Origin: Thalassospira profundimaris
GTDB lineage: Bacteria > Pseudomonadota > Alphaproteobacteria > Rhodospirillales > Thalassospiraceae
Length of the DNA stretch: 64,000 bases
Reading direction: 5' to 3'
Assembly (NCBI RefSeq): GCF_003326675.1
Contig: NZ_JPWF01000006.1
Location: 186,001 to 250,000 of the forward strand
In this document: in pieces, positions 1-10,417 of the stretch
How the letters are laid out: each line of letters opens with the position of its first letter
Numbering within the stretch: position 1 is the first letter of the stretch
Notes under the pieces: model-generated
Told to the model about the DNA's origin: nothing
The model's database searches: none
What the model saw: the letters and a program-made list of their open reading frames with translations, nothing else
Program-made: the position numbers and the translations under genes

Positions 1-140
1 GGTTCGCTAATTCCCGGGGCCGATGCTCATTTCTCTAGGGAGCTGTCCCTTTCCAGACCGTGGTCTGGTTATACGGCGCCCACCTGCACCTGCAGGTCAC
101 GAGGAATTACCACATGGCCAACGGCAGCGGTGGCTCCCGT
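1..140 (+). ncRNA. ssrS: 6S RNA (ssrS), 3' portion, truncated by window start
   Basis: No protein is evident here, but the bases resemble the interior and 3' half of 6S RNA, which mimics an open promoter and binds the sigma70 RNA polymerase holoenzyme. Visible pieces are a GGTTCGC followed by a CCCGGGGCCGAT block like the GTTCGC...CCUGAGCCGAU core, a CCAGACC/GGTCTGG hairpin (53-68), an ACCTGC/GCAGGT hairpin (82-97) at the place of the CACCUUGAACC hairpin of E. coli 6S, and a final GGCAGCGGTGGCTCCCG that would pair with the missing 5' end. A short T-run follows at 140-142. The family identification is from memory of consensus features; the 5' arm lies outside the window. Confidence 0.55.
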
Positions 141-267
141 TTATCTTCGGGCAATTGCCCTGACATATCCCTTCTCCTTTGCGTAATGCTGTATGCTGTG
201 CGTCCCGGATGGGGTGCATCGATAAAAGCCGTGCCAATTCGGGCATGTAAAAGACACAGGAAAGAAT

Positions 268-1083
268 ATGCGTTTACTTCATCTTGGCGACGTTTTGGGT
301 CAAACCGGTCGCAAGGCAGCACTCGATGCATTGCCGATGCTCCGTGATCGTTTGTCCGTTGATGTTGCCGTGGTGAATGTGGAAAACGCGGCGCATGGCT
401 TTGGTGTCACGGCAAAAATCTGCAAGGAATTCTATGGGGCAGGGGCCGATGTCCTGACCACAGGCAACCATGTCTGGGATCAGCGCGAAATCATCGCCTA
501 TATCGACGAAGATGAAAAACTCCTGCGTCCCTGGAACTTCCCGGATGGTACGCCGGGCAACGGCGATTACGTCTTTAAAACCAAATCGGGCAAGAAGGTC
601 TGCGTCATCAACATGATGGGTCGCCTTTTCATGGATCCGCTTTCCTGTCCGTTCCAGGGAGCTGACAAGCTGTTTAACAAGCACAAGCTTGGCAAAAATG
701 TCGATGCGATCATTCTGGATTTCCATGCCGAAACCACGTCGGAAAAGATGGCTTTTGGCCATCATTGCGACGGGCGGGCGTCACTTGTGCTGGGCACGCA
801 TACGCATGTGCCGACCGCAGATGCGCAAATCCTGCCAAATGGCACGGCCTATCAAACCGATGTTGGCATGTGCGGCGATTTTGATTCCGTGATCGGCATG
901 AAAAAAGAAAACTCGGTCCGCAAGTTCCTGACCAAAATGCCGTCCGGTCGCTTTGAACCGGCCGAGGGACCGGCAACCGTGTGCGGCGTATTTGTCGAGA
1001 CCGATGACAAAACCGGCCTTGCCAAGCGCATTGAACCGGTTCGCATTGGCGGTCGCCTTAAAGGCAGCTGGCCAAGCGCCTGA
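268..1083 (+). CDS. YmdB-like metallophosphoesterase (TIGR00282 family)
   Basis: This 271-residue protein belongs to the YmdB/TIGR00282 calcineurin-like phosphoesterase family. Bacillus and Deinococcus members hydrolyse 2',3'-cyclic nucleotides at a dinuclear metal centre. The metal-binding motifs are in order: GDVLGQTGR near residue 7, NVENAAHGFG near 37, TTGNHVWD near 64, FHAETTSEK near 150 and GTHTHVPTAD near 175. Length is typical for the family and it has no signal peptide, so it should be cytoplasmic. The start is supported by an AGGAAAG ribosome-binding site just upstream. It lies directly after the probable 6S RNA and ends at a strong terminator shared with the convergent chemotaxis gene. 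The physiological substrate cannot be read from sequence. Confidence 0.9.
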   Translation: MRLLHLGDVLGQTGRKAALDALPMLRDRLSVDVAVVNVENAAHGFGVTAKICKEFYGAGADVLTTGNHVWDQREIIAYIDEDEKLLRPWNFPDGTPGNGDYVFKTKSGKKVCVINMMGRLFMDPLSCPFQGADKLFNKHKLGKNVDAIILDFHAETTSEKMAFGHHCDGRASLVLGTHTHVPTADAQILPNGTAYQTDVGMCGDFDSVIGMKKENSVRKFLTKMPSGRFEPAEGPATVCGVFVETDDKTGLAKRIEPVRIGGRLKGSWPSA

Positions 1084-1112
1084 TATAGACGGGTAGAACA
1101 GACAAAAATGCA

Positions 1113-1139
1113 AAAGGCCCGCCTGATTGGCGGGCCTTT
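1113..1139 (+). terminator. Bidirectional intrinsic terminator
   Basis: A perfect 11-bp stem AAAGGCCCGCC/GGCGGGCCTTT with a 5-base loop lies between the 3' ends of the phosphoesterase gene (+) and the first chemotaxis gene (-). A/T runs on both sides let it work on either strand. Confidence 0.85.
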
Positions 1140-1162
1140 GTCGTTAAACATCGTCCGGGCTA

Positions 1163-3385
1163 TTACGCTGCGCGGTCACGTGCCTGTTGGCGCAATTCAT
1201 CAAGGATGGTGGCAATGCGATTGCGCATTTCCCCAACTTTTTCCGATGCCGCCCGCGACGTGGTCAGAACTTCACCCGACAACTGGCCGGTACGGCCGGT
1301 TTCATTGGCAACCTCGGTGATAGATGCCGATACCGCACGGGTGCGGTCGGCTGCACCACGGACATTGCGGCTGATCTCATCAGTCGCAGCCCCTTGCTGT
1401 TCGACCGCGGCCGAAATCGATGTCGCAATTTCATTGAGGTTATCAATGATCGACCCGATTTCACCGATGGCGGTCACGGACTCACCAGTTGCTTTCTGAA
1501 TGCCGGAAATCTGTCCGGCGATTTCTTCGGTCGCCTTTTCGGTCTGGTTGGCAAGGTTTTTGACCTCGGCGGCAACCACGGCAAAGCCTTTGCCGGCATC
1601 ACCGGCGCGCGCCGCTTCGATGGTGGCATTCAGGGCCAGAAGATTGGTCTGTTCGGCAATGTCGGTAATAAGGGCGATGACCTCGCCAATACGACCGGCC
1701 GATTGCGACAGGCTGACGACAAGCGCATTGGTGTGCTGGGCACGCTGGGCGGCTTCGTTGGAAATGCGGGTGGTTTCCGCCATCTGGCGATTGATTTCCG
1801 CGTTCGAGTTGGAAAGTTGCTCGGTCGCGGCGGCAACGGTTTCAACATTACCGGTGGCTTCCTGTGCAGATGATGAAACATCTTCGCTTTGATTGGAAAC
1901 AAGGGCGGCACTTTGGGTCATCTGACCCGAAACCCCCTGAAGCTGTTCACCAAGGGCGGCGATTTCATTCACGGCGGTTTCAACTTCGCCCTGAAGCGTA
2001 TCGGCAAGGCTCAGAAGTTCGTCGCGCAATGCCTCGTTGCGTTCACGGTTAAGGCGCTCTTCCTCGGCCTGCATGTCGCGGACCTTGACGGCGTTTTCCT
2101 TGAACACATCAACTGCCCGGCCCATGGCTGAAATCTCGTCACTGCCATTTGACGGGACAGTGACATCAAGATCCCCCTCTGCTAGGGAAACCATCGATTT
2201 CTGAAGGCCTGCCAACCGGCGCAAAAGGCTGCCATGCACGTAAAACACATAGATCAGAAGCGGCAGGATAATTGCCGCGGCACCAACCGCATACATGACC
2301 AAGGAGCTTTGCTTGGTCAGTGCATTGGCTGATTCCGCAGAACGGTCAACGCCGGTCTGAAGCATATCAACCAGTCCGGTGACACCTTGTTCCATCGCCG
2401 ATGCATAATCCGCACTTTGCGCAACAATCTCGATCTGTCGGGCGGAAAGGCCAAGCTCGGTCGCGCGCAGGGTCGGGATGCTGCGCTCGCCGGTGGACAA
2501 TTCGGTAATGTCCTTCATCAGTCCCTGATAGAACTTTTTGAGTTTCTCGTTCTCAAGGCTTTCGACCGTGCTGTTAACAACGCCAACCGAACCGCGTACC
2601 TGAACCCCCATCAGTTTCAATTGCATGGCGTCGTTCGATGATGCCGCCGAAAGGATGGTGTTGCTGATTTCAGCACCGCGATTTGAAAGTTCAAGAACCG
2701 GCGCACGGGCCGTCATGATTTCATCAAGCTTGAACAGCAGCCCCTTGGTCGACGCATTTTGTTCGGCCGTCATGAATGCGCCACTCAGGCGCAATTCCTG
2801 GATCTGGCTGGTGATGCCGGTAAGCTGGGTCTGGGATGCAGACAGAACCGGCTGGATCATCGAATTGAACCGCCCGGTCAATTGCTGAAACTTGCCAAGC
2901 GACCCTGCAAGCTCCTGGGCGATTTCAAATCGTTCAATCGTGGTTTGATGCAAAGTTTCCAAACTGTTTGCCAGGTCTTTGCCATTCGCCTCGATCTGGC
3001 TCAGAGATTCTTCGGGCAGACCCGAATGGGCAAGTTGCCCCAGATATTCATTCAGACTGGCAAGCAATTGATCAAGTTCCGCCTTGATCAACAGTTCTTC
3101 GTCTGGCGTGGAGGCCGCAACAATACGCGGGGCCGATGCCACGATCTTTGAACTGGTCGCAGAAAGCTGCTGGGCCGCAAACATCGGCGGCAATTGTTCA
3201 TAGGCAATCTTGCCAAGCTGGCTGCCGAATTTTGAAAAGGAAAAGACCGCAACCGCGGCTGCAAGGACCGCAATAACGCCGGTCAGAAAGAATGACGCCG
3301 CCAGTTTTTCACGGACGCCGAACCCTGATTTGTTCGTCTTTTTCGACGATGACGGCTTAACGCCGTGCTTGATATTCGAAGCCAT
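1163..3385 (-). CDS. Methyl-accepting chemotaxis protein 1
   Basis: This 740-residue transmembrane chemoreceptor signals to CheA/CheW. It has a basic N-terminus, TM1 at about 28-50 and a long all-helical periplasmic sensor at about 51-360. That sensor resembles the helical bimodular/TorS-type fold: [10 protein letters not shown] followed by an [12 protein letters not shown] helix. TM2 follows at about 362-383, then HAMP ([20 protein letters not shown]) and the MA signalling hairpin. The conserved tip reads [20 protein letters not shown]. The C-terminus ends [10 protein letters not shown] and lacks an NWETF-type CheR/CheB tether. It is the most downstream of three tandem paralogues on this strand, each with its own terminator. 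Ligand unknown. Confidence 0.93.
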   Translation of the reverse strand: MASNIKHGVKPSSSKKTNKSGFGVREKLAASFFLTGVIAVLAAAVAVFSFSKFGSQLGKIAYEQLPPMFAAQQLSATSSKIVASAPRIVAASTPDEELLIKAELDQLLASLNEYLGQLAHSGLPEESLSQIEANGKDLANSLETLHQTTIERFEIAQELAGSLGKFQQLTGRFNSMIQPVLSASQTQLTGITSQIQELRLSGAFMTAEQNASTKGLLFKLDEIMTARAPVLELSNRGAEISNTILSAASSNDAMQLKLMGVQVRGSVGVVNSTVESLENEKLKKFYQGLMKDITELSTGERSIPTLRATELGLSARQIEIVAQSADYASAMEQGVTGLVDMLQTGVDRSAESANALTKQSSLVMYAVGAAAIILPLLIYVFYVHGSLLRRLAGLQKSMVSLAEGDLDVTVPSNGSDEISAMGRAVDVFKENAVKVRDMQAEEERLNRERNEALRDELLSLADTLQGEVETAVNEIAALGEQLQGVSGQMTQSAALVSNQSEDVSSSAQEATGNVETVAAATEQLSNSNAEINRQMAETTRISNEAAQRAQHTNALVVSLSQSAGRIGEVIALITDIAEQTNLLALNATIEAARAGDAGKGFAVVAAEVKNLANQTEKATEEIAGQISGIQKATGESVTAIGEIGSIIDNLNEIATSISAAVEQQGAATDEISRNVRGAADRTRAVSASITEVANETGRTGQLSGEVLTTSRAASEKVGEMRNRIATILDELRQQARDRAA

Positions 3386-3690
3386 ACTCCACTTACCCCG
3401 TAGACCAGAGAACCAAACGCCGACATAGCAACGTGCCGACGCATAAGATGCGCGTTGCTTGGACTTTGTTTCCTGATCAAGCCGCTTTGGGGAACCCGCA
3501 AATCGCCGGAAACGGGATTACGGGAATAGAAAGGGAAGGCTTGCTTTTATATTTATTAGGATAATCGATACCACGTTCTCAAAACGTTCGCAGGATTTTC
3601 CGCCAAAACTATGCACCGGTATAGGATTTTGTGTCGAGCGTGAAATACATCTCTGCGCACATGAAAACGGTATGCAATTGTGCCCCAAAG
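3386..3690. other. Intergenic region upstream of chemoreceptor 1
   Basis: About 305 bases between the start of chemoreceptor 1 and the terminator of chemoreceptor 2. It should carry the promoter and leader of chemoreceptor 1. I could not find a convincing sigma28 (flagellar) or sigma70 promoter. The stretch around 3540-3580 is A+T-rich. No credible ORF is seen. Confidence 0.5.
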
Positions 3691-3720
3691 AAAAAGGCCC
3701 GCCATGTGACGGGCCTTTTT
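3691..3720 (-). terminator. Intrinsic terminator of chemoreceptor 2
   Basis: An 11-bp stem AAAAAGGCCCG/CGGGCCTTTTT with an 8-base loop sits just past the stop codon of the second chemotaxis gene. Its U-tract is on the minus strand. Confidence 0.85.
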
Positions 3721-3741
3721 AAGAAAGTCGGACAGGGCAGT

Positions 3742-5964
3742 TTATGCCGCGCGGTCACGTGCCTGTTGGCGAAGGTCTTCCAGAATAGTGGCAATGCGGT
3801 TGCGCATTTCACTGACCTTTTCCGATGCCGCACGGGACGTCGTCAGAACTTCGCCCGACAACTGACCAGTACGACCGGTTTCGTTGGCAACCTCGGTGAT
3901 CGATGCCGATACTGCACGGGTGCGATCGGCAGCACCGCGAACGTTGCGGCTGATTTCATCGGTTGCCGCACCCTGTTCCTCGACCGCTGCCGAAATCGTG
4001 GTGGCAATTTCATTGAGGTTATCAATGATCGCACCTATCTCGCCAATCGCGGTGACGGACTCACCGGTTGCCTTCTGAATGCCGGAAATCTGACCGGCGA
4101 TTTCTTCGGTCGCCTTTTCAGTCTGGTTGGCAAGGTTTTTGACCTCGGCGGCAACCACGGCAAAGCCTTTGCCTGCATCACCGGCACGGGCTGCCTCGAT
4201 GGTGGCGTTCAGGGCCAGAAGGTTGGTCTGCTCTGCAATGTCGGTAATAAGGGCGATGACTTCGCCGATACGACCGGCCGATTGCGACAGGCTGTGCACC
4301 AGCTCATTGGTGTGCTGGGCACGCTGGGCGGCTTCGTTGGAAATGCGGGTGGTCTCGGCCATCTGCCGATTGATTTCCGCATTCGAGCTTGAAAGCTGTT
4401 CGGTTGCGGCGGCAACGGTTTCAACATTGCCGGTGGCTTCCTGCGCCGAGGTCGAAACATCTTCGCTTTGGTTGGAAACCAGTTCGGCACTTTGGGTCAT
4501 CTGACCCGAAACACCCTGAAGCTGTTCACCAAGGGCGGCGATTTCATTCACCGCAGTTTCAACTTCGCCCTGAAGGGTATCGGCAAGGCTCAGAAGTTCG
4601 TCGCGCAATGCTTCGTTACGTTCACGGTTAAGGCGTTCTTCCTCGGCCTGCATCTCGCGGACCTTGATCGCATTTTCCTTGAACACGTCAACTGCACGAC
4701 CCATTGCCGAAATCTCGTCATTGCCCTTGGACGGGACATCGACATCAAGATCGCCATCGGCAAGAGACACCATGGTTTTCTGCAAACCGGCAAGGCGACG
4801 GAGCAGGCTGCCACGTACATAGAAGACAAAGATCAGAAGCGGCAAAACAATTGCTGCTGCACCAACGGCATACATGACATAGGTGCTTTGGGTGTTCAGG
4901 GTCTTGGCAGCACCGGCAGAACGGTCAACACCGGTTTGCAGGGACTGAACCAGTGCATCAACACCGCTTTCCATTGCGGTGGCATATTCGCCACTTTCCG
5001 CAACAACATCGGCCTGTTCCTTGATCAGGGCCAGTTCCGAAAGGCGCATTGCCGGAATGCTGTCATTGCCAACTGCAAGCGGCTTAATCTGGGTCATCAG
5101 ATCGGAATAGTATTTCTGGAGTTTCTTGTTCTCCAGACCTGAAATCAGGGTCTCGACCGAACCGATGACGGCATTCACCTGCACACCAATAATCTTGAGG
5201 CGTGTTTCATCATTGCCCGAAGCGGCACCCAGAACAGTGTTGGCGATGTCCCCGCCAAGTTTGGACAGTTCAAGAACCGGTTCGCGTTCGGCGATGGCAT
5301 CGTCGAGTTTGACCAGAAGGTCCGTACCCTTTGTTTTCTGCTCGAAGGTCAGGTAGGCAGCATCCTTGCGGATTTCTTCGACCTGATTGCCGATATTGTT
5401 GATCTGGTTCTGTGACATCGCCAGCAACGGTTTCAGCATCGAGTTGTATTTGCTGTTCAGGTCCTGAAACTTGCTGATCCCGTCGGCCAGCTTGTTCGCA
5501 GCATCAAAGCGGCGCAGGGTGGCTTCGTGCAGAGTTTCAAGATTTTGTGCCAGACGTTTGCCGTCGGCTTCAATCTGGGCCAACGCAGCGGTCGGCAATC
5601 CTGAAGCGGACAGGATGTCCAGTTTCTCGCGCAAGCTATCAAGCAGAATATCAAGCTTGATTTTGACAATCTGTTCTTCCTCGGGCGAGGTCGCTGCAAC
5701 AATGCGCGGGGCTGCGGCTACAACCTTCACACTGTCGGTTGCCAACTGCTGTGCCGTGAACATCGGTGGCAATTGTTCATAGGTGATGTAGTCAAGCTGC
5801 CCGCCAAATTTATTGAACGAGAATACAGAAACGGATGCAGCAAGAATGGCAATCAACCCGACAAGGAAGAAAGCGCCAGCAAGTTTACCGCGTACCCCAA
5901 ACCCAGATTTTTTTGTTTTGCTTGATGGCGACGGGGAGGTGCCGCGTTTAAAAATAAGTCCCAT
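3742..5964 (-). CDS. Methyl-accepting chemotaxis protein 2
   Basis: This 740-residue chemoreceptor has the same architecture as its neighbours: cytoplasmic basic tail, TM1 at about 28-50, helical periplasmic sensor to about 360, TM2 ending [14 protein letters not shown], and an MA domain with the tip [20 protein letters not shown]. From HAMP to the C-terminal RQQARDRAA it is almost residue-for-residue identical to protein 1. The periplasmic part (residues about 50-360) is only moderately similar, for example [20 protein letters not shown] against the [17 protein letters not shown] version. This suggests a different ligand feeding the same signalling array. It has its own terminator, so it is probably a separate transcription unit. 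Confidence 0.93.
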   Translation of the reverse strand: MGLIFKRGTSPSPSSKTKKSGFGVRGKLAGAFFLVGLIAILAASVSVFSFNKFGGQLDYITYEQLPPMFTAQQLATDSVKVVAAAPRIVAATSPEEEQIVKIKLDILLDSLREKLDILSASGLPTAALAQIEADGKRLAQNLETLHEATLRRFDAANKLADGISKFQDLNSKYNSMLKPLLAMSQNQINNIGNQVEEIRKDAAYLTFEQKTKGTDLLVKLDDAIAEREPVLELSKLGGDIANTVLGAASGNDETRLKIIGVQVNAVIGSVETLISGLENKKLQKYYSDLMTQIKPLAVGNDSIPAMRLSELALIKEQADVVAESGEYATAMESGVDALVQSLQTGVDRSAGAAKTLNTQSTYVMYAVGAAAIVLPLLIFVFYVRGSLLRRLAGLQKTMVSLADGDLDVDVPSKGNDEISAMGRAVDVFKENAIKVREMQAEEERLNRERNEALRDELLSLADTLQGEVETAVNEIAALGEQLQGVSGQMTQSAELVSNQSEDVSTSAQEATGNVETVAAATEQLSSSNAEINRQMAETTRISNEAAQRAQHTNELVHSLSQSAGRIGEVIALITDIAEQTNLLALNATIEAARAGDAGKGFAVVAAEVKNLANQTEKATEEIAGQISGIQKATGESVTAIGEIGAIIDNLNEIATTISAAVEEQGAATDEISRNVRGAADRTRAVSASITEVANETGRTGQLSGEVLTTSRAASEKVSEMRNRIATILEDLRQQARDRAA

Positions 5965-6282
5965 AGTTCATGTTACCCCAAAGACAAATTAGTCCAGTGT
6001 CGACACATCGCTGCGTCAACGCACATATTGCGGGTCTCTCAGAGTTAGCTTCCCGGGAATGCCGTTTTTAGGAAGGGTCGGTCTGCCAGGTCGTGGGGCG
6101 ACATGACCGAATACAAACGGCTTATCTATTGTTATTGAAGGGGATATAGCACAGTTAACGCAAACTAAGCATGAGTTTTCATGCTTAAACAGACGTATAG
6201 GTTGTGGCAAATGTCAGGCTGATAGCTGCTTCTGCGTGATGATGGGGCGGGTTTGAAAGGGCCGGGGATACATCCGGCAAAC
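5965..6282. other. Intergenic region upstream of chemoreceptor 2
   Basis: About 318 bases between chemoreceptor 2 and the terminator of chemoreceptor 3. It must hold the chemoreceptor 2 promoter and leader. The one clear element is a 9-bp inverted repeat at 6166-6187. A short minus-strand reading frame here has no protein-like features and is not accepted as a gene. Confidence 0.5.
6166..6187. repeat. 9-bp perfect inverted repeat
   Basis: TAAGCATGA/TCATGCTTA around a 4-base loop, about 200 bases upstream of chemoreceptor 2. There is no T-run on either side, so a protein-binding site or leader hairpin is more likely than a terminator. Confidence 0.45.
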
Positions 6283-6285
6283 AAA

Positions 6286-6313
6286 AAAGGACCCGCCAAC
6301 CGGCGGGTCCTTT
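6286..6313 (-). terminator. Intrinsic terminator of chemoreceptor 3
   Basis: A 12-bp stem AAAGGACCCGCC/GGCGGGTCCTTT with a 4-base loop. The run of A at 6283-6288 gives the U-tract on the minus strand, just after the third chemotaxis gene. Confidence 0.85.
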
Positions 6314-6340
6314 CAGTCAGGAAGAGGTTAGATACCCTGA

Positions 6341-8515
6341 TCAGGAAGCAGCACGATCATGTGCCTGTTTGCGCAGATCATCGAGAATGCCGTTGATCCG
6401 CGAACGCAGATTTTCGACCTTCTCGGAGGCATCCTGTGCCGTGGCAAGAACCTGGCTCGACAATTCGCCGGTCTTGCCGGTTTCACTGGCGACCTCGGTG
6501 ATCGATGCCGAAACCGACCGGGTGCGATCCGCCGCACCGCGAACGTTGCGGGTGATCTCGTCGGTGGCGGCACCCTGTTCTTCGACCGCTGCCGAAATGG
6601 TGGTGGCAATCTCATTGATGTTTTCAATGATGCGGCCGATATCACCAATCGCGTTTACAGACTCACCGGTTGCACGTTGAATACCGGCAATCTGTCCCGA
6701 GATTTCCTCGGTCGCTTTTTCGGTCTGGTTGGCAAGGTTTTTGACCTCGGCGGCAACCACGGCAAAGCCTTTGCCCGCATCACCGGCGCGCGCGGCCTCG
6801 ATGGTGGCGTTAAGGGCCAGCAGGTTGGTCTGTTCGGCAATATCGGTAATCAGTGCGATAACCTCGCCGATACGATCTGCTGACTGCGACAGGCTGACCA
6901 CCAGTTCGTTGGTCTGCTGTGCGCGGGTCGATGCCTCGCTGGAGATACGGGTTGATTCCGCCATCTGACGATTAATTTCGGCGTTCGATGCCGAAAGCTG
7001 TTCGGTCGCTGCGGCAACGGTTTCAACGTTACCGGTGGCTTCCTGTGCAGATGTCGCAACGTCTTCGGTCTGTCCGGAAACAAGTTCCGCACTTGACGTC
7101 ATCTGACCCGAAACACCCTGAAGCTGCTGGCCAAGGGCCGCAATTTCGTTCACGGCGGTTTCAACTTCGCCCTGAAGGGTATCGGCAAGGCCAAGAAGCT
7201 CGTCACGCAATGCTTCGTTGCGTTCACGGTTCAGGCGTTCTTCCTCGGCCTGCATTTCGCGAACCTTAAGGGCATTTTCCTTAAAGACCTCGACGGCACG
7301 ACCCATCGCGCTGATCTCGTCAGTGCCCTTTGCCGGGACATCAACATCAAGATTGCCGTCGGCAAGCTGAACCATGGTTTTCTGCAAGCCGCCAAGACGA
7401 CGCAGAACGTTGCCACGGACATACAGAACATAGATCAGAAGCGAAATGATAATGCCAATTGCAGCAACAGCAGCAAGGGCAGTCAGACCTTGTTTCTCGA
7501 CAACACCGGCCTGTGTGGCGGCATCGGCGACTTCCTGATTAAGGCCGGCAACCAGTTCGGCAACACTTGCGCGCATCGCATTGGCATATTCGCCACTCTG
7601 CACGACAAGAGCCTGGCTCTGTTCACCTGCTTCAAGTTCGCGTTTGCGCAGATCGGGCAGGCTGCCATCACCAACCGAAAGGGCCTGCATTTTCTCGATC
7701 AGATCGACATAGAATGCCTTAAGGCGATCGTTGCCGATGGAATCAAGCTTGCTAAGCGCATCGCTATAGGTGCCACGGATACGCACCGGGATGATCGACA
7801 GGCGAACTGCCTGTGTTTCCGTGGTGCTCGAAATGATCATGTTCGAAGCAGACGAACCCAGACGTTCGATCTCGAGGATCGGGGTGCGGGTATCGATTGC
7901 AGAAGAATACTTCTTGAAGACCTCGAGAATTTCTTCCTTGTCGGTGCTGTATTGCTTCGACGGGTCTTTCTCGAAGGACGCAGCAAATTGCCCGCCCTGG
8001 GAAATGTCATTCTGGGTATAGGACAGAACCGGCTTCAGCGTATCGGCATACCGTTTTGCCAGATTCTGGAAATCGGTAAGCTTCTCGGCTTTCTCGTCCG
8101 TGATCTGGAAACGTTCCTGGGTGACGGCATGAAGCTTTTCAAGGTTGTCCTGCAACAGGCCACGGTTGTCATTGATGCTGGCAATGACTTCGGGCATGAA
8201 GCCGGTGGCTTCGATTTCGTTGATTTTCGAAACAAGTGCCTGCAGGCGCAAGGCAAGTTCGTCATTGATCGCGTTTTCTTCCTCGGTATTGGCGGCTGCG
8301 ACAATACGCGGTGCGATGGCGACGATTTCGGCACTTTCAGTTGCCAGTTCCTGTGCGGCGGCAATTGGTGGCAGTTTTTCTTCTGTGATGGTTGTAAGGG
8401 CATCACCGAACTTGTTGAAAGAAACGGCACCGACAACAGCGGATACGACCGCCAACAATCCAACAAGAGCAAATGAAATCAGTAATTTGCTTTGGACCCC
8501 GAATCTAGTTCCCAT
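6341..8515 (-). CDS. Methyl-accepting chemotaxis protein 3
   Basis: This 724-residue chemoreceptor is the most upstream of the tandem trio. TM1 lies at about 10-32 and a helical periplasmic sensor of about 310 residues follows ([32 protein letters not shown]). TM2 is followed by [15 protein letters not shown], then HAMP ([20 protein letters not shown]) and the MA hairpin with tip [20 protein letters not shown]. The N-terminal tail is about 18 residues shorter than in the other two and the sensor is the most diverged. The signalling half remains about as similar as expected for interacting receptors. No CheR-binding pentapeptide is visible. Ligand unknown. Confidence 0.93.
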   Translation of the reverse strand: MGTRFGVQSKLLISFALVGLLAVVSAVVGAVSFNKFGDALTTITEEKLPPIAAAQELATESAEIVAIAPRIVAAANTEEENAINDELALRLQALVSKINEIEATGFMPEVIASINDNRGLLQDNLEKLHAVTQERFQITDEKAEKLTDFQNLAKRYADTLKPVLSYTQNDISQGGQFAASFEKDPSKQYSTDKEEILEVFKKYSSAIDTRTPILEIERLGSSASNMIISSTTETQAVRLSIIPVRIRGTYSDALSKLDSIGNDRLKAFYVDLIEKMQALSVGDGSLPDLRKRELEAGEQSQALVVQSGEYANAMRASVAELVAGLNQEVADAATQAGVVEKQGLTALAAVAAIGIIISLLIYVLYVRGNVLRRLGGLQKTMVQLADGNLDVDVPAKGTDEISAMGRAVEVFKENALKVREMQAEEERLNRERNEALRDELLGLADTLQGEVETAVNEIAALGQQLQGVSGQMTSSAELVSGQTEDVATSAQEATGNVETVAAATEQLSASNAEINRQMAESTRISSEASTRAQQTNELVVSLSQSADRIGEVIALITDIAEQTNLLALNATIEAARAGDAGKGFAVVAAEVKNLANQTEKATEEISGQIAGIQRATGESVNAIGDIGRIIENINEIATTISAAVEEQGAATDEITRNVRGAADRTRSVSASITEVASETGKTGELSSQVLATAQDASEKVENLRSRINGILDDLRKQAHDRAAS

Positions 8516-9009
8516 TCTATCTAACCTTTGTTTCCTGATTGTCCCGTCTGGCTTCTGTGTCCGTTCGGGTTGTGTCGACTGCTGAATAAAGCGATGAGCC
8601 TTTTCAGATAGCCGGTATTTTGGACCCCTAGAGCGTTGGAGCGTTCTTCTTTAGTTTAATAAGCTCCATTCTTATTATTAATGAAAGAATATCTTGACCT
8701 CTGCAACATCTAACCAAACCAAAGCCGCAAAATGCAAGAAAATTACTGTGGATTTCACCGGTCGCGAGATCGGTCCGGCAGGGGCATGGTTGCGCGGATG
8801 TTAATGTTCCTTCCAAGCTCTGCTGGACCTGTGCAGGTAAACACGCTATAGGAGCGGTCGAAATTTTCGTCCGTGACGGTCGCAGTGGACATAAAACGAT
8901 GTCTTGCGAAGGCCCGGACGGGCTGGTCTGACAGGGAACTCCCGCATGACCGGCGTGGTATCACCCGATACCGTTCCACATCGAGTTCAATGAATACAGG
9001 TTTTAGGTT
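8516..9009. other. Divergent intergenic region, chemoreceptor 3 / yebC
   Basis: About 494 bases separating the minus-strand chemoreceptor 3 from plus-strand yebC, so it should carry promoters for both. An A+T-rich island at about 8640-8710 contains an imperfect palindrome ATTCTT-N11-AAGAAT (8668-8690). Reading frames crossing the region continue into genes on the other strand and show no independent coding features. Confidence 0.5.
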
Positions 9010-9756
9010 ATGGCCGGCCATTCCCAATTTAAGAACATCATGCATCGCAAAGGTGCGCAGGATAAAAAGCGCGCCAAGATCTTCACCAAGCTTGCCCGCG
9101 AAATTACCGTGTCGGCAAAGATCAGTGACGATATCAACAGCAACCCGCGTCTGCGTGCCGCGATTGCTGCTGCCCGTGGGCAGAACATGCCGAAAGATAA
9201 CATCGACCGCGCAATCAAAAAGGCGACCGGTGCAGGTGACGGCGACAACTACGAAGAAGTCCGCTACGAGGGTTATGGCACCGCTGGCGTTGCTGTTATT
9301 GTCGAAGCTCTGACCGACAACCGCAACCGTACCGCATCCGAAGTCCGTGCTGCCTTTGCAAAAAGCGGCGGCAACCTTGGCGAAACCGGTTCGGTCGGCT
9401 TCATGTTCAACCGTCTTGGCGAAATCGTCTATCCGGCGGATGCCGCCAATGCAGACGAACTCTTCGAAGCCGCCCTCGAAGCAGGTGCCGCAAACGTTGA
9501 GTCGGACGAGAACAGCCACGTCATTGATACCGAAATCGAAGACCTGAACGCTGTTCGCGAAGCGCTGACCGAAAAGTTCGGCGATCCGGAAAGTGCGAAA
9601 CTGGTCTTCCGTGCTGCGACCGAAGCCGAGATCAATGTTGATCAGGCCCAGAGCATCATGAAGCTGGTTGATGTCCTTGAAGACAACGATGACGTTCAGA
9701 ACGTCTGGACCAATGTTGCCTGGACCGACGAAATCGTTGCCGGTCTCGATAACTAA
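9010..9756 (+). CDS. yebC: YebC/PmpR family protein
   Basis: This 248-residue protein carries the family's diagnostic start [20 protein letters not shown] and the [16 protein letters not shown] motif (about residues 60-75). Length is standard. YebC-family proteins were annotated as transcription regulators; some members are now linked to relieving ribosome stalling at proline-rich stretches. Sequence alone does not decide between these roles. It precedes the ruvCAB Holliday-junction genes, a very common bacterial order. The ribosome-binding site is weak (TTTTAGG). Confidence 0.95.
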   Translation: MAGHSQFKNIMHRKGAQDKKRAKIFTKLAREITVSAKISDDINSNPRLRAAIAAARGQNMPKDNIDRAIKKATGAGDGDNYEEVRYEGYGTAGVAVIVEALTDNRNRTASEVRAAFAKSGGNLGETGSVGFMFNRLGEIVYPADAANADELFEAALEAGAANVESDENSHVIDTEIEDLNAVREALTEKFGDPESAKLVFRAATEAEINVDQAQSIMKLVDVLEDNDDVQNVWTNVAWTDEIVAGLDN

Positions 9757-9822
9757 GCTTGTTTAAAAAGTACTCCCCCGAATATGCTGGTTGATGCCAT
9801 CGTTTTCGGGGGCGGCTTTATG

Positions 9823-9856
9823 CCCGCCCTTCATATTTTGAATGGCGGGTGTTTTG
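9823..9856 (+). terminator. Probable terminator between yebC and ruvC
   Basis: A CCCGCC/GGCGGG stem extended by TTCA/TGAA across one mismatch is followed by TGTTTTG. An upstream CCCCCGAA/TTCGGGGG pairing (9775-9812) may form an alternative structure. It ends only about 30 bases before the ruvC start, so it would be a partial terminator or leader hairpin. Confidence 0.45.
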
Positions 9857-9886
9857 TATCTGCTTTGTGGGAAATAGGGTGACGCT

Positions 9887-10417
9887 GTGGTCAGAGTTCT
9901 CGGAATTGACCCCGGACTTCAACGCACGGGCTGGGGCATCATTGACCTTCAGGACAACCGTATGCGCCACGTGGCCAACGGTATTGTGACCTCGACCCAA
10001 TCCCTGACCCTTGCCGAACGTCTTGACCAGCTTCATACCGGTCTGATCGAAGTGATCCAGACTTGGTCCCCGGACGAGGCGGCGGTCGAAGAAACCTTCG
10101 TAAACAAAAACCCGGTATCGACCCTTAAATTGGGGCAGGCGCGTGGTGTCGCGTTGCTGGCACCGGCACGCAACGGCATTCCGGTAACGGAATATACACC
10201 CAATGCCGTCAAAAAGACTGTGGTGGGGGCTGGTCACGCTGCCAAGCAACAGGTCGAGATGATGGTCTCGACCCTGCTTCCGGGATGTGAAATTTCCGGG
10301 GCGGATGCGGCCGATGCCCTTGCAGTTGCCATTTGTCATGCGCAACATGCTGGTAACAGGTCGCTGGCGGCAAGTCTGTCAGCCAAACCAACAGGATACG
10401 GGAGACGATACAGGTGA
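9887..10417 (+). CDS. ruvC: Crossover junction endodeoxyribonuclease RuvC
   Basis: This 176-residue Holliday-junction resolvase cuts four-way junctions held by RuvAB. The catalytic acidic residues are in their motifs: [14 protein letters not shown] (Asp near residue 7), [11 protein letters not shown] (Glu near 67) and [15 protein letters not shown] (paired Asp near 140-143). I chose the GTG start at 9887, which gives the normal N-terminus and has AGGGTGA upstream. Its stop overlaps the GTG start of ruvA by four bases (GTGA), implying translational coupling. No clear alphaproteobacterial LexA box was recognised upstream. Confidence 0.96.
   Translation: MVRVLGIDPGLQRTGWGIIDLQDNRMRHVANGIVTSTQSLTLAERLDQLHTGLIEVIQTWSPDEAAVEETFVNKNPVSTLKLGQARGVALLAPARNGIPVTEYTPNAVKKTVVGAGHAAKQQVEMMVSTLLPGCEISGADAADALAVAICHAQHAGNRSLAASLSAKPTGYGRRYR

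Noticed and set aside
3631-4392. Plus-strand open frame opposite the end of chemoreceptor 2
   Set aside because: The same kind of shadow appears opposite the homologous parts of the other two receptors, as expected from antisense of conserved coding sequence.
6016-6210. Short minus-strand frame (64 codons) upstream of chemoreceptor 2
   Set aside because: No ribosome-binding site, no domain, and it overlaps the palindrome in a likely promoter region.
3386-8600. Sigma28 flagellar-type promoters before the chemoreceptors
   Set aside because: I looked for TAAA-N15-GCCGATAA on the minus strand upstream of each receptor and found no acceptable match.
9757-9886. SOS box controlling ruvCAB
   Set aside because: No GAAC-N7-GAAC or GTTC-N7-GTTC pattern is visible between yebC and ruvC.
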